Shown: positions 22,599-31,985, counted from the first letter of the stretch. The stretch is 64,000 nt of DNA from Phycisphaerae bacterium (GCA_014192545.1 BJHL01000002.1:388863-452862); one strand, 5' to 3'. The notes: generated by a model not told the origin, from the letters alone. Numbers and translations: made by a program.

Positions 22599-25277
22599 CT
22601 ACTGCTTCGTGCGGAGCGCGTCGTAGCGTGCCTGTGCTTTGCGAATCACGCGCACTGTCGGCCAGTTTGGTTGCTGCCACTCTTCAAGAGCCTTCCACGC
22701 ACCCGCGAGCAACTCCTCAACGCCGGTCAGGTCGCCAAGGTCCATCTTGGCATCGGCCAGCACGACGTTGCGCTGCATGACCACCCAAGGCATGACGGGC
22801 GAATTCATCGCTTGTTCGCGGCGAATGCGGGCTTCGAGCAGTTCGAGCGCCACTCGTGGCTGACCCTTCACTCGCATCGCCCACGCGTAGATCGATTCGT
22901 GAAAAGTCGCCCAACCGTCGTTTTCAGCAAGCAGTGTGGGCGTGCTGGTTGCGGCCTTCACGGCGTGTTGCATCGCGTCGTCGATGTTTAGCCCCGCTTC
23001 AAGCATCATGCGAGCCGCGCGAGCGTGGGCGCGAGCGTTGTTCAGGTTGGCAGCGGGCATGTACTGGTCGGCAAGCGATGCTTGTCGCTGTGCGACCTCA
23101 GCGGCTTTGACAACGTTCCCGCTCGTGTTGTACGATAAGTAAAGTGCGGACAATGCTTCGTAGACGGTCTGAAACGAACGAGAATCTTGCGGTTCGCCGA
23201 CGTCTGCCAACAACTGCATCGCAGTTCGTACGGCATTCGCATGGTCTTCACGCGAGTTGTAGACGATGCAAAGGTCGAGCATCGCTCCGTGATAACTCCC
23301 GTCTGATGACCCTAGCACCTCGCGTGCACGCGCAACCAGTCGCTCCATTTCGGCAGTGTCCCGATCTGCATCCGAAAGCCCAGGTCGAACTTGCACGCGA
23401 TCAATCAACTCGAGCACGAGCTGAGCCCGTTCATTGTCCGCCGGTATCGTCTTGCGAACTCCCTCTAAAAACGCATGCTGCTGATCGCGCGACACGGCGT
23501 TGACGACGGCGGCCGCAGCTCGCAAGGTCAGCGGATCGGCAGGCCCCACTATCCGCTTCGATGTCTCATACGCCTCTTTCGCCAAACTTTGAGCGTGATC
23601 CGGTTTTGAGTTCGTAAGCGTTAGCGATGCTGACTGGCGCAGCATGATCTCCAGAGTGTTTGGAGACTCGCTCCCGTACGCATCGCGGTACGCCGTGACC
23701 GCACGTTCGTACATGTCACCAGCTCGCGAGTTGGTTTCGACATATGAGCCGCTGCTTGCAAGGAGCTGGGCCATTTCCGCCGCCATCGGTTTGTCGTGCT
23801 CGAACCAAACCGGAATCTGCTCGCTCGCGCTGTACAAAACGTCGTTCAGCGTGACGTTTCCGCCTTCCTGGCGTGCTCGCCATCGCGGGCCGGTCAACGT
23901 ATCTTTCGCGCCAACTGCCGCGGCATCCGGCACGGTTGATGTAATGAGAGCCTTCAAGAAGTCACTCGTGCGCTCGGCACGCTGGGCCTGCTCACGAGCC
24001 ATTCGTTCACCTTCGCGGGCCTTGGCAATGCCCACGCCAAGCCCAGCGATAGCAACAACAGCCGCGACACAGACCACAGCCGCCGTAGCGACCAGATCAC
24101 GCCGCCGCTTCGCAAACAATGCAAACTGTCGCCACGTGGTTGGCGGGCGAGCGACAATTGGTTCACTTGCCAAGTACCGACGGATGTCTGCGGCGAATTC
24201 GCTCACGGACTGATACCGATCGTCGGCATGCCGAGCCATCGCCTTTTCGACGACAGTTTCCACATCGCCTTCGCAATCGCTTCGCAGCGTGCCCAGTTTG
24301 GGCGCGTGCATCTGTTTGAACGCGGCAACAATCTTCGCAGGCGTGACTTCGTTGAGCCGATACGGCACATCGCGTGCAAGCAATTCAAAGAGCATGACGC
24401 CTAGCGAATACACATCGCCGCGAGCATCGACCGTGCTCGTGCCATGCTCGAGCGCCTCGGGCGCCATGTAGTTGGGCGTGCCCACCATATCGAGCGTGCG
24501 AGTGCTGCGTGAGCGAGTAGTCGAGCCATCGGCTCCTTCAAGGATTCTCGCAACGCCAAAGTCAATCACCCTGGGCTTGCCATCCTCGTCAATCAGCACA
24601 TTGGCGGGCTTGATATCGCGATGAATGACGCCCTTGACGTGACCATGATGCACAGCATCACACACACTCGCAAAAAGTGTAAGCGTTGCATTGGTCGCCA
24701 GTTGCTTGTCGATCACGAATCGATCAATCGTCCGGCCGCCGCGCACGAGTTCCATCGCGATAAACGGCAGGTCAATTCCACCAGGCCCTTTCGCGATGCC
24801 TGTTTCATACACCTGTGCAATCGATGGATGCTGCAAACGTGCAAGCACCTGAGCTTCGGCGTCAAACCTGCGTTTGAGGCCTCCACTCACGCCCACTGCC
24901 GCGCTTAATCCCGCGTGCAGAACCTTGATCGCAACAGCCCGGCCCAATGCCGGATCTGTTGCTTCAAAGACGCTCCCCATGCCGCCAGTACCCAGTCGGC
25001 GAACAACCTGATAGCGACCAATGGTCTGTACACCCTCAACGGCATCGCCGCTGCTGCTGCCCACGATCGCATCAACCAGCGTGTGACCCCGCGGCCCGCT
25101 CGCGGAGAGCACAGCATCAGGCACGCGCGTATGCATGTTCATCAAACTGCGAACTTCACGCTCAATCTCCGCATCGCCTTCGCACGCGCGAGTGACAAAC
25201 GCGGCTTGATCCGCCGATGGCAATTCCATCGCGTCCGCCGTCACGTCCTTCACTTTGGCCCATCTGGCGGCGTCCAA
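22599..25277 (-). CDS. Transmembrane serine/threonine protein kinase with C-terminal repeat region
   Basis: 892 residues from the TTG at 25277, chosen because AGGAG stands 8 nt upstream; a TTG at 25316 is an alternative. The kinase domain (about 87-350) is complete: glycine loop LGTGGMGSV, lysine in VAIKVL (118), HRDIKPAN (219-225), DFG (239-241) and MAPE (271-274). One membrane helix follows near 400-420, then about 480 residues of helical, TPR-like extracellular sequence. The cytoplasmic N-terminus also has a short helical pre-kinase segment. The gene follows the ECF sigma gene by about 45 nt, so the kinase may signal with that sigma factor. Confidence 0.92.
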   Translation of the reverse strand: MDAARWAKVKDVTADAMELPSADQAAFVTRACEGDAEIEREVRSLMNMHTRVPDAVLSASGPRGHTLVDAIVGSSSGDAVEGVQTIGRYQVVRRLGTGGMGSVFEATDPALGRAVAIKVLHAGLSAAVGVSGGLKRRFDAEAQVLARLQHPSIAQVYETGIAKGPGGIDLPFIAMELVRGGRTIDRFVIDKQLATNATLTLFASVCDAVHHGHVKGVIHRDIKPANVLIDEDGKPRVIDFGVARILEGADGSTTRSRSTRTLDMVGTPNYMAPEALEHGTSTVDARGDVYSLGVMLFELLARDVPYRLNEVTPAKIVAAFKQMHAPKLGTLRSDCEGDVETVVEKAMARHADDRYQSVSEFAADIRRYLASEPIVARPPTTWRQFALFAKRRRDLVATAAVVCVAAVVAIAGLGVGIAKAREGERMAREQAQRAERTSDFLKALITSTVPDAAAVGAKDTLTGPRWRARQEGGNVTLNDVLYSASEQIPVWFEHDKPMAAEMAQLLASSGSYVETNSRAGDMYERAVTAYRDAYGSESPNTLEIMLRQSASLTLTNSKPDHAQSLAKEAYETSKRIVGPADPLTLRAAAAVVNAVSRDQQHAFLEGVRKTIPADNERAQLVLELIDRVQVRPGLSDADRDTAEMERLVARAREVLGSSDGSYHGAMLDLCIVYNSREDHANAVRTAMQLLADVGEPQDSRSFQTVYEALSALYLSYNTSGNVVKAAEVAQRQASLADQYMPAANLNNARAHARAARMMLEAGLNIDDAMQHAVKAATSTPTLLAENDGWATFHESIYAWAMRVKGQPRVALELLEARIRREQAMNSPVMPWVVMQRNVVLADAKMDLGDLTGVEELLAGAWKALEEWQQPNWPTVRVIRKAQARYDALRTKQ

Positions 25278-25322
25278 GGACTTAGTCTCCTGCGTGTCTG
25301 CGATGCGCGTGCCCAACGAAAA

Positions 25323-25904
25323 TCACTCAGCCGAAGTTTCTTCCATGCGTCGCAGCAACCACGCCCGCGCGATGTTCCAATCGCGCTGAATGCTCCGCTC
25401 ACTGCGACCCAATGCCTGGCCGATTTCTTCAACGCCCAACCCCGCGAAATAACGCAGATGTACCACATCCGCGAGGTCCGCGTCGTGGGCTTGCAGAGCG
25501 TCAAGTGCACCGTCCAAGGCAACCCAATCCAGTTCGTCCACCGGCACATCGCCAGCAGGCTCTACTGCATCAAGCGAGAATCGCATGCGATCGCCGCCAC
25601 GTTTTGGTCCACGCTTTGCGCGGGCTCGCTCAACCAGAATTCGCCGCATGGCCAGAGCGGCTGCCGCGAAAAAGTGCTTGCGACCATTCCAGCTGGTTTG
25701 CGGGCTGCTGACCAGCCGCATGTACGCTTCATGCACAAGTGCAGTGGGTTGCAAAGTTTGGCCGGGACTTTCCGTCGCAAGTTTGCGGCGGGCGAGCTCA
25801 CGCAGGTGGTCATACACCAATGGCAAGAGCTGCGATGCAACTTCCGGATCGCCAGCGGCTGCCGCTTCGAGCAGTGCGTCAAAGTTGGTGGACGAATCAG
25901 ACAC
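25323..25904 (-). CDS. ECF-family RNA polymerase sigma factor (planctomycete type)
   Basis: 193 residues from a GTG at 25904; the frame is open to 25982 but the extra residues are not sigma-like. Region 2 is visible as LLPLVYDHLRELARRKL and PTALVHEAYMRLV...HFFAAAALAMRRILVERAR, region 4 as LDALQAHDADLADVVHLRYFAGLGVEEIGQALGRSERSIQRDWNIARAWL, given here as spans 130-182. This fits the planctomycete ECF group whose genes stand next to protein kinases. No anti-sigma factor is adjacent; the kinase downstream may take that control role. Confidence 0.92.
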   Translation of the reverse strand: MSDSSTNFDALLEAAAAGDPEVASQLLPLVYDHLRELARRKLATESPGQTLQPTALVHEAYMRLVSSPQTSWNGRKHFFAAAALAMRRILVERARAKRGPKRGGDRMRFSLDAVEPAGDVPVDELDWVALDGALDALQAHDADLADVVHLRYFAGLGVEEIGQALGRSERSIQRDWNIARAWLLRRMEETSAE

Positions 25905-26068
25905 GCATAAACAGGATAAGCCCCTCGTCAAGGCAAATAACCATGAGAAAACCCGTTCGCCCACGCGGCCCGGCCGACACAAACAGATGGAGTGTAGAAC
26001 TGGTCAAGAAGCAGTCTTGGGGTCTGAAAGCGGGCAGCGCTCCGCAATCGACCGACGCTTCGCGACAA

Positions 26069-26141
26069 TGGCTGGAGCCGGACTTGAACCGGCGACACCC
26101 GCATTTTCAATGCGGTGCTCTACCAACTGAGCTACCCAGCC
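26069..26141 (-). tRNA. tRNA-Phe (GAA)
   Basis: On the minus strand a 73-nt cloverleaf: acceptor GGCTGGG/TCCAGCC with one G-U pair, D arm GCTC...GAGC, anticodon stem CCGCA/TGCGG around the loop TTGAAAA (anticodon GAA), and a T arm GCCGG-TTCAAGT-CCGGC. The discriminator base is A and CCA is not encoded. Confidence 0.97.
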
Positions 26142-26305
26142 GAGAACGACCACACCAGCGGCAGCCGACGTGGGAGGAGACTTTAGGCGGGCACCCCCCC
26201 GATGGCAAAGGGTTGCCGGTCCCGACAGTTGAAGGACCTCTGTGAAAGACCTTCGTATCCCCAATCAAAACCGGACGTTGCTTGCAGGGTCGTACCATCG
26301 CAGAC

Positions 26306-27187
26306 ATGACCACGATGACTCAGCCCGCTCCTGCCTCCCCCGCCGCTGCTGCCGCACCGATCTTGCAGGTCGAAAACTTGCAGACATACTTTCCCATTCG
26401 TTCGGGCCTGCTGCAGCGAGTGACCGGTCACGTCAAAGCCGTCGACGGCGTTTCGTTTGATATCGCCAAAGGCGAAACGCTCGGGCTGGTGGGCGAATCT
26501 GGCTGCGGCAAGACCACCGTGGGTCGAACGCTGCTGCGGCTCATTCCACCCACAGGCGGTCGCGTCATGTTTGAAGGCCGCGACATGGTGACAGCCAGAG
26601 GCGACACGCTCAAACGGCTGCGGCGCGACATGCAGATCATTTTTCAAGACCCCGCGAGCAGCCTGAACCCGCGCATGCGCATCGGGACGATTCTGCAAGA
26701 GCCGCTGCTGGTGCACAACTTGGTGACAGACAAGAGCGAACTTCGCGAACGCGTCGAGACGCTGCTCGTCCGCTGCGGCATGCCCAAAGCTGCGGCTGAC
26801 CGCTACCCGCACGAATTCTCAGGCGGCCAGCGCCAACGCATCGGCATCGCCCGCGCCCTTTCGCTCGAACCCAAGTTCATCGTGTGCGACGAGCCGACCA
26901 GCGCGCTCGACGTGAGCATCCAGGCCCAAATCATCAACCTGCTCATGGATTTGCAGAAAGAGTTCGGCCTGTCGTACCTGTTCATCAGCCACGACATGAG
27001 CGTCATCCAGCACGTGTGCAAGCGCATCGCGGTGATGTACAAGGGCAAAATCGTCGAAATGGGCTCGCGCGACCAGATTCTGTTTGAACCCCAGCACAAG
27101 TACACACAAAGCCTGCTGAGTGCTGTGCCGATTGCTGATCCGACGAAGAAGAAGCAGCGCGTGCGTTTCGATGGAGGAGCGATGTGA
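26306..27187 (+). CDS. Oligopeptide/dipeptide ABC transporter ATPase (OppF/DppF-like)
   Basis: 293 residues from the ATG at 26306. Walker A GESGCGKTT, signature FSGGQRQRIGIARAL, Walker B FIVCDEPTSALD and the C-terminal segment HKYTQSLLSAVPIADP are diagnostic for the OppF/DppF/ATPase group that energises peptide import. The usual companions (two permeases, OppD, binding protein) are not adjacent: the tRNA lies upstream and unrelated small genes downstream. It therefore works with subunits encoded elsewhere. Confidence 0.93.
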   Translation: MTTMTQPAPASPAAAAAPILQVENLQTYFPIRSGLLQRVTGHVKAVDGVSFDIAKGETLGLVGESGCGKTTVGRTLLRLIPPTGGRVMFEGRDMVTARGDTLKRLRRDMQIIFQDPASSLNPRMRIGTILQEPLLVHNLVTDKSELRERVETLLVRCGMPKAAADRYPHEFSGGQRQRIGIARALSLEPKFIVCDEPTSALDVSIQAQIINLLMDLQKEFGLSYLFISHDMSVIQHVCKRIAVMYKGKIVEMGSRDQILFEPQHKYTQSLLSAVPIADPTKKKQRVRFDGGAM

Positions 27188-27367
27188 GAGGAATGGTGTC
27201 TGCACGGGCCATCCGCGGCAAGTCGCTGGACTTCAGATCGTGAAACTATCACCCCTCGCCTCCCAACCTTTGTAACACAAACAGCCGCCAAGCCGATAGG
27301 ATGTGGACATCGTTTCTGTCAGTGGTCGGCGGGCCCATGCCCAGCGGTATTTTGAAGAGGATCAACC

Positions 27368-28072
27368 ATGAGCACGTTTCAAGCCCCCGGCGGTACATTT
27401 GGCGTTCCTGAGCAGCCTCCGCAAAAGCGCGGCAGCAATATTGCCGGGATCATTGGGTTTTCGCTGAGCATTCTGAGCCTCGTGTTGTGCTGCTTCCCGT
27501 ATGTTGGCTTGCTGTCGATCCCTGCGCTCATTCTGAGCATCATCGGGCTGTTTCATCCGAAGAAGGGATTGGCGATTGCGGGGACGATCATTGCTGCGAT
27601 CACGGCGATCCTGGCGTTGATTTATCTTTTCATCATCATGGCCGTTCCCAAGGCTATTGGCGGACTGCAGCTCTTTGACATGGTGAAGAGCGGCGCGGTC
27701 GTTGGCCAGGTGACTGAAACTGCGAAGGCCAATGGCGGTACGTTGCCGGCCGATTTGAGCGTTACCGGGCTGCCGCCTTTCTTCCTGAACGACAATTGGG
27801 GAACGCCCTTTATCTACACGCCGCGTGGTGACGGCACGTTCACCATTGAGTCGGCTGGGCCTGACAAGACGGCGGGGACGAGCGACGACATAGACATTGG
27901 TGCGGCTCTGCTCCAGGACCAAAATCCAAATCCGCAGTTCCCACAGCTTCGCAAGGTGACGGACTTGCCGCTGACGCCACTCGCGCCAACGAACCCGGCT
28001 GATGCGCCGGTGCCGCCCGAGACGGACGCACCGGCGGACGAAGCTCCGAAAGCCCCGACCGGCGGACGCTAA
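27368..28072 (+). CDS. Membrane protein: DUF4190-like helices plus GspG-like C-terminal motif
   Basis: 234 residues. After a Pro/Gly N-terminus come three hydrophobic helices (about 24-46, 48-66 and 72-97) like DUF4190 proteins. The following soluble part contains NDNWGTPFIYTPRGDG and SAGPDKTAGTSDDIDI, the calcium-binding style motif found in the C-terminus of major pseudopilin GspG. The tail is proline- and alanine-rich. The combination suggests a planctomycete protein that borrowed the pseudopilin head, but no type IV-type leader is present. Function unknown. Confidence 0.75.
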   Translation: MSTFQAPGGTFGVPEQPPQKRGSNIAGIIGFSLSILSLVLCCFPYVGLLSIPALILSIIGLFHPKKGLAIAGTIIAAITAILALIYLFIIMAVPKAIGGLQLFDMVKSGAVVGQVTETAKANGGTLPADLSVTGLPPFFLNDNWGTPFIYTPRGDGTFTIESAGPDKTAGTSDDIDIGAALLQDQNPNPQFPQLRKVTDLPLTPLAPTNPADAPVPPETDAPADEAPKAPTGGR

Positions 28073-28083
28073 ACTCTTGTCGG

Positions 28084-28482
28084 ATGCCCCCAGCACCGAC
28101 GCAACAGGACGATTCAACGACCCCACCGGTCGCAGTACCTCTTCCCGAGAAACTGCGGTCGGTGGAGTCGCGTTTTTTGCTTCCGCTTGCGGGCGTGGGG
28201 TTCGTTGCGGTTTTGGTGCTTGCGTGGTATGGCGTTGTGATAGTGAACAAACCAGCGGTGCGGGATGACAAGCTCACGTTTCGCGAGGCGGACTTTCTGG
28301 TTCGCAGCAAGCGGTTGATTGGGTTGAGTCTGGAAGAAGCGCAGCCTCTGCTGGAGGGCGAGATTATTTCGATTGATGGATCGCCTCCGAAACCTGCGGT
28401 GCAGTTGGCGGATCGGGAGAATGCGATGTTGGTGATGGAGTTGGAGGCTGGGCGGGTGAAGAGTGCGGCGATCAAGAAGTAA
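28084..28482 (+). CDS. Single-pass membrane protein, unknown function
   Basis: 132 residues with one helix (LLPLAGVGFVAVLVLAWYGVVIV, about 32-54) after a proline-rich N-terminus. The rest is hydrophilic and may be extracytoplasmic. It begins 11 nt after the stop of the preceding gene and is probably co-transcribed. No family recognised. Confidence 0.65.
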   Translation: MPPAPTQQDDSTTPPVAVPLPEKLRSVESRFLLPLAGVGFVAVLVLAWYGVVIVNKPAVRDDKLTFREADFLVRSKRLIGLSLEEAQPLLEGEIISIDGSPPKPAVQLADRENAMLVMELEAGRVKSAAIKK

Positions 28483-28521
28483 GCGGGCGGCGATGCACTA
28501 CGCGTTGGCGACAAAGGAAAG

Positions 28522-28560
28522 CCGAGGACAAACCGCGCGAGTTTTGCGGTTTGTCCTCGG
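28522..28560. terminator. Bidirectional terminator hairpin
   Basis: Perfect 15-bp inverted repeat (28522-28536 and 28546-28560) with a 9-nt loop between two convergent genes, followed by TTTGTGTTT on the + strand and by CTTTCCTTT on the other. Confidence 0.85.
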
Positions 28561-28609
28561 TTTGTGTTTCCAGCGAATGTCAACACGTCAGCGAGTTGTT
28601 GCGACTCGG

Positions 28610-29815
28610 TTAGGCAATTTCAACAACCATGCCCACGGCGTTGCCGCCGCCCAGGCACAACGCGACAACGCCGCGTTTGCCGCCTGTGCGGTGCAGTTGG
28701 TGCAGCAGCGTGACCAAGCAGCGGGTGCCGCTGCCGCCGATGGGGTGGCCGATGGCGATTGCGCCGCCGCAAATGTTGACCTTCTCTTCGGGGACGCCGC
28801 CTTCTTTGATGTTCTGCAGCGTTTGAGCGGCGAAGGCTTCGTTGAGTTCGAAGAGGTCGATGTCGCTCATCTTGAGGCCGGCTTTGGCGATGACGGCGGG
28901 GACGACCAAGCTGGGGGCGCGGAAGATTTCTTTGGGAGCAACGCCGCTGGTGTGATAGGCGATGATCTTGGCGATGGGCTTGACACCCAGTTTGCTTGCG
29001 GCGGCATCACTCGCGACGACAACTGCTGCGCCGCCGTCGCTGATTTGGCTGGCGTTACCGGCCGTCACGCTTCCGTCTTTCTCAAAGGCGGGGCGGAGTT
29101 TTGCGAGGCTCTCCATGGATGAGTCGGCGCGTACGCCTTCGTCGGCACCGCAGCCGGGGCTCTTCTTGTCGAAGAGTTGTTCGCCCGTGAGTGCAACGAT
29201 TTCGTTCTTGAACCAGCCGTTCTTGGCGGCTTCGGCGGCCTTGACGTGGCTGCGGACGGCCCAGCGGTCTTGGGCTTCGCGCGTGATGTCGTACTTCTTG
29301 GCGATGAAGTCGGCGCTGTTGCCCATGAGGCAATTTTCAAACGCGCAGCGCAGGCCGTCGTACTGCATGTGATCTTCGAATGGCGTTGGGCCATACTTGG
29401 GACCGCCTGCACCGTCGCGAACGCGGGCGAAGTACGGAGCGGCGGTCATGTTCTCGAAGCCGCCAGCGAGGACGAGGTTGTTGTCGCCAGCTTTGATGCT
29501 TTGGGCCGCGAGCATGACGGCTTGCAACCCGCTGCCGCAGACTTTGTTAATGGTTTGGCAGTTTGTGGTGTCGGGCAGGCCAGCTTTGAGAGCTGCTTGG
29601 CGAGCGGGGTTTTGACCAAGGCCCGCTTGCAGCACGTTGCCGAAGATTGCTTCGTCGAAGCCGCCGCTTTTGGCTGCTGCCGCGAGGGCCGCGTTCTCGG
29701 CGAAGATGCCCTGAGCCGCGTAGCTGCCCAGCAGTGGCGAATGCACGCCCTTGAGCGATCCGAAGAACTTTCCAACTGGCGTGCGCTTGGCTGCGAGAAT
29801 AACGGCTTGAGGCAT
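28610..29815 (-). CDS. Acetyl-CoA acetyltransferase (thiolase)
   Basis: 401 residues from the ATG at 29815, which has AAGGAG upstream; the frame is open to 29875. The catalytic residues are present: Cys93 in INKVCGSGLQAV, His357 in IAIGHPIGGSGTR and Cys387 in ALCLGGGNAVGM. Thiolases of this type condense two acetyl-CoA to acetoacetyl-CoA or run in reverse in fatty-acid and ketone-body breakdown. No other beta-oxidation genes are next to it, so direction of use is open. Confidence 0.95.
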   Translation of the reverse strand: MPQAVILAAKRTPVGKFFGSLKGVHSPLLGSYAAQGIFAENAALAAAAKSGGFDEAIFGNVLQAGLGQNPARQAALKAGLPDTTNCQTINKVCGSGLQAVMLAAQSIKAGDNNLVLAGGFENMTAAPYFARVRDGAGGPKYGPTPFEDHMQYDGLRCAFENCLMGNSADFIAKKYDITREAQDRWAVRSHVKAAEAAKNGWFKNEIVALTGEQLFDKKSPGCGADEGVRADSSMESLAKLRPAFEKDGSVTAGNASQISDGGAAVVVASDAAASKLGVKPIAKIIAYHTSGVAPKEIFRAPSLVVPAVIAKAGLKMSDIDLFELNEAFAAQTLQNIKEGGVPEEKVNICGGAIAIGHPIGGSGTRCLVTLLHQLHRTGGKRGVVALCLGGGNAVGMVVEIA

Positions 29816-29925
29816 GATGACTCCTTGGTTGCAACACAATCGCGAACGTGTCGCGAACGAACCAAGGGTAGTCATGGTTGGCCAGTTTTCCTTGGGCTAC
29901 AAGGGCTTCTGGCGCGGAAAGCCGG

Positions 29926-30489
29926 CTAGAAGGACCTGCCGAGCATGAGCCGGGCGAGTGAATACATCACCAGAAGAATGACCCCAAAGCCGATGAGCAG
30001 GTTTTTCAGGGTCATCAACTTGGGCAGCCACCAGTGGTGCGGCTCGCCATCTGCGGATGGTGGCGGTTCGCGCAGCCAGAGCGTTTTGGCATCGTCGCTG
30101 AGCAACATAGTGCGAGCAGGCTCGGGCACGTCGTGAATGTCTTCGTAGGTGCGTTCGACGCCGCTGGGATCGGTGACGTGATGCGTGACCCGGCGACCAA
30201 GACCGGAGCCGGTGACGATGGTTTTGGCTTGCCACGCGGCGGGTGCGGAAGTTTGCGCGGAAGCTTCGCGCAGGGCTCGCAGTTCAATCTCGGCTCGTTC
30301 GGCCAGTTCGGGCGGAAGCGACGAGAGATCGACGTCTCGCGGCACGGGCTGGGGCGTGATGGGCGGTGCGACGGATGGCTCAGGTTGTCTCTGGAGAAAA
30401 GGCACCGGCGGCGGCTTGGGGCGCGACAGCGGCGAGGTCGTGAGATCTATCAGTTCATCCGGCGAATGAGATGGATCAGAACTCGACAT
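29926..30489 (-). CDS. Tail-anchored membrane protein, unknown function
   Basis: 187 residues: a long proline-rich N-terminus, a helical stretch (LPPELAERAEIELRALREAS), a small soluble domain with HHVTDPSGVERTYEDIHDVP, and a C-terminal helix (LLIGFGVILLVMYSLARLML) ending seven residues later. The layout is that of a tail-anchored protein. No family recognised. Confidence 0.65.
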   Translation of the reverse strand: MSSSDPSHSPDELIDLTTSPLSRPKPPPVPFLQRQPEPSVAPPITPQPVPRDVDLSSLPPELAERAEIELRALREASAQTSAPAAWQAKTIVTGSGLGRRVTHHVTDPSGVERTYEDIHDVPEPARTMLLSDDAKTLWLREPPPSADGEPHHWWLPKLMTLKNLLIGFGVILLVMYSLARLMLGRSF

Positions 30490-30528
30490 ATTCCCCTCGA
30501 TTGCGGCGATTGTGAAGAATTCACAGTC

Positions 30529-30717
30529 ATGTCAAAAGAACGTCAGACATTGTCGGAGTCGGACTATATGGCTGTAAATTATCCATCAGCCGTGTTGAAA
30601 AATCCTTCAGGCGCTTCGGCGAAAGCTGACCTCGCGGTGTCGTTGACGCAGGGGTTCGCGGAGAAGTTCAAAAGCGTGTTTCCGTATGTCAGAAAAACAC
30701 AAATATGTGTTACGTAG
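30529..30717 (+). CDS. Possible 62-residue protein
   Basis: A short ORF MSKERQTLSESDYMAVNYPS... ending EKFKSVFPYVRKTQICVT. In its favour: the structured element at 30743 begins 26 nt after its stop, and a TGTGAA-GAA-TTCACA palindrome (30511-30525) stands just before the ATG. Against it: weak ribosome-binding site, no recognised family. Low confidence. Confidence 0.3.
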   Translation: MSKERQTLSESDYMAVNYPSAVLKNPSGASAKADLAVSLTQGFAEKFKSVFPYVRKTQICVT

Positions 30718-30950
30718 GTTTTAAGTCGCCCATATTTTTCATGACGGCGGGGTTGCCACAAGAGAGGGGAACCCGCTCGTCATTTCAAGTTACGTATGCC
30801 AATCGAAATTCAAACTTCGGCACGCGTGGTTCATCCGGGTGTTGGCAAAAAGCTATGGCCAAAATGCAAGCCGCTTGAAGTAGAAATCGTAAAGTCAAAG
30901 TGCAAAGATAAATGAGCGGCTATAGTCGGTCGCAATGAAGGGGGTATAAA
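30718..30950. other. Low-GC intergenic stretch
   Basis: No gene seen apart from the hairpin element at 30743-30785. It is A/T-richer than the genes around it and carries the leader of the LuxR-type gene, with AAGGGGG at 30938 as its ribosome-binding site. Confidence 0.5.
30743..30785 (+). repeat. Hairpin repeat element, copy 1
   Basis: Foldable: ATGACG/CGTCAT and GGGTT/AACCC arms enclose a small loop. Aligns over its whole length with the element at 31986-32034 (shared core GCGGGGTT-CCAC...AGAGGGG...CCCG), same orientation. Either a terminator family or a small repeated structured RNA. Confidence 0.6.
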
Positions 30951-31877
30951 GTGCGATTAGGTCTAGATCTTTCTGTTGAAGACGCATCACGCGTTGCGTC
31001 GTTGCTCACTCGCACGATGCTCGTGTCGCATCTTTATGCAATACGAATGGAAGTTTTACTCGCTGGGCTCTTGGAGTTGTTTGATGCCAAGCTTGTAACG
31101 GCGGGCATGTTTAGTCCAATCATCGCTCAGGACAAACCCAACACCGTTCACATCCACGATGGATGCCACGCCGGAAAACTTACGCCGCAAGAACAGGCTG
31201 CCATGTACGCTTATTTTGCGGACATGCTGTCGAACCCTGACCCTGCACACGTTGCGGTGGTCAGTGCATTCGCGAACAGTCACGAGAACATTCTCGTCCT
31301 TCGGCACCAAGACATTGTGGCCCACGATGGGCCCGCTTGGCAGCATCACGCGCGAACCGTGCGTCACCCGTGCGGTCTTGATGGGGAGTTCTTCCTTGCC
31401 CGTCGAATGTGCAAACCCGACATATGGGCGGGAATCACACTACACCGTGCCATCGACAAACCACTCTTCTCCGACCGTGATGTGGCTGTCGCACGCATCA
31501 TCATCGAAAATATCGGTGACGTTTTCGAAACGAAACTTCGCGAACGAAAGGGACTTGATCTTCTCGCTGACGCTCCGCCCCGCTTGCGACAAACCCTTGC
31601 AGGTTTGCTTCGCGGAGGCAGCGAGAAGACCGTCGCGGCTGAGTTGAGCATCAGTATTCACACGGTACACGAACACATCAAGCGACTGCACAAGCTGTTC
31701 CAAGTCGCCTCGCGTGGCGAGCTGCTCTCCGCTTGCCAATCGGCTCGAATCACACCCGAGAGCGTCGAGAGTTTGTCGGGTAACGTGAAGCCACTTCGAC
31801 ATGGAAATAGCGCAAAACGAGCGATGAAAGATTTTAAGCGTGCGGAGCAGAAACAACCGCGCATTGGCGACCGTTGA
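30951..31877 (+). CDS. LuxR-type transcriptional regulator with unrecognised sensory domain
   Basis: 308 residues from a GTG with AAGGGGG about 7 nt upstream. Residues about 205-262 form a LuxR-type helix-turn-helix (LRQTLAGLLRGGSEKTVAAEL, then SISIHTVHEHIKRLHKLF, with R-GELLSAC). The first 200 residues are unlike a receiver domain (no conserved phospho-Asp context) and have a GAF-like last segment (FSDRDVAVARIIIENIGDVFE). It stands alone, without a histidine kinase or target genes on its strand, and lies between two related hairpin repeats. Probably a one-component regulator; ligand unknown. Confidence 0.8.
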   Translation: MRLGLDLSVEDASRVASLLTRTMLVSHLYAIRMEVLLAGLLELFDAKLVTAGMFSPIIAQDKPNTVHIHDGCHAGKLTPQEQAAMYAYFADMLSNPDPAHVAVVSAFANSHENILVLRHQDIVAHDGPAWQHHARTVRHPCGLDGEFFLARRMCKPDIWAGITLHRAIDKPLFSDRDVAVARIIIENIGDVFETKLRERKGLDLLADAPPRLRQTLAGLLRGGSEKTVAAELSISIHTVHEHIKRLHKLFQVASRGELLSACQSARITPESVESLSGNVKPLRHGNSAKRAMKDFKRAEQKQPRIGDR

Positions 31878-31985
31878 ACCTCGCACTAAGAGATTAGTTC
31901 GATATGTCGGTATTACCCTGTACAGGTGAATAGATTCGTGAGTCCCCAGTGTCATAATTATCAGGACGCAACCAGACTTCTTCAG

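Noticed and set aside
30034..30528. Upstream extension of the 62-residue ORF
   Set aside because: It lies opposite the tail-anchored protein gene; only the part after 30529 could be real.
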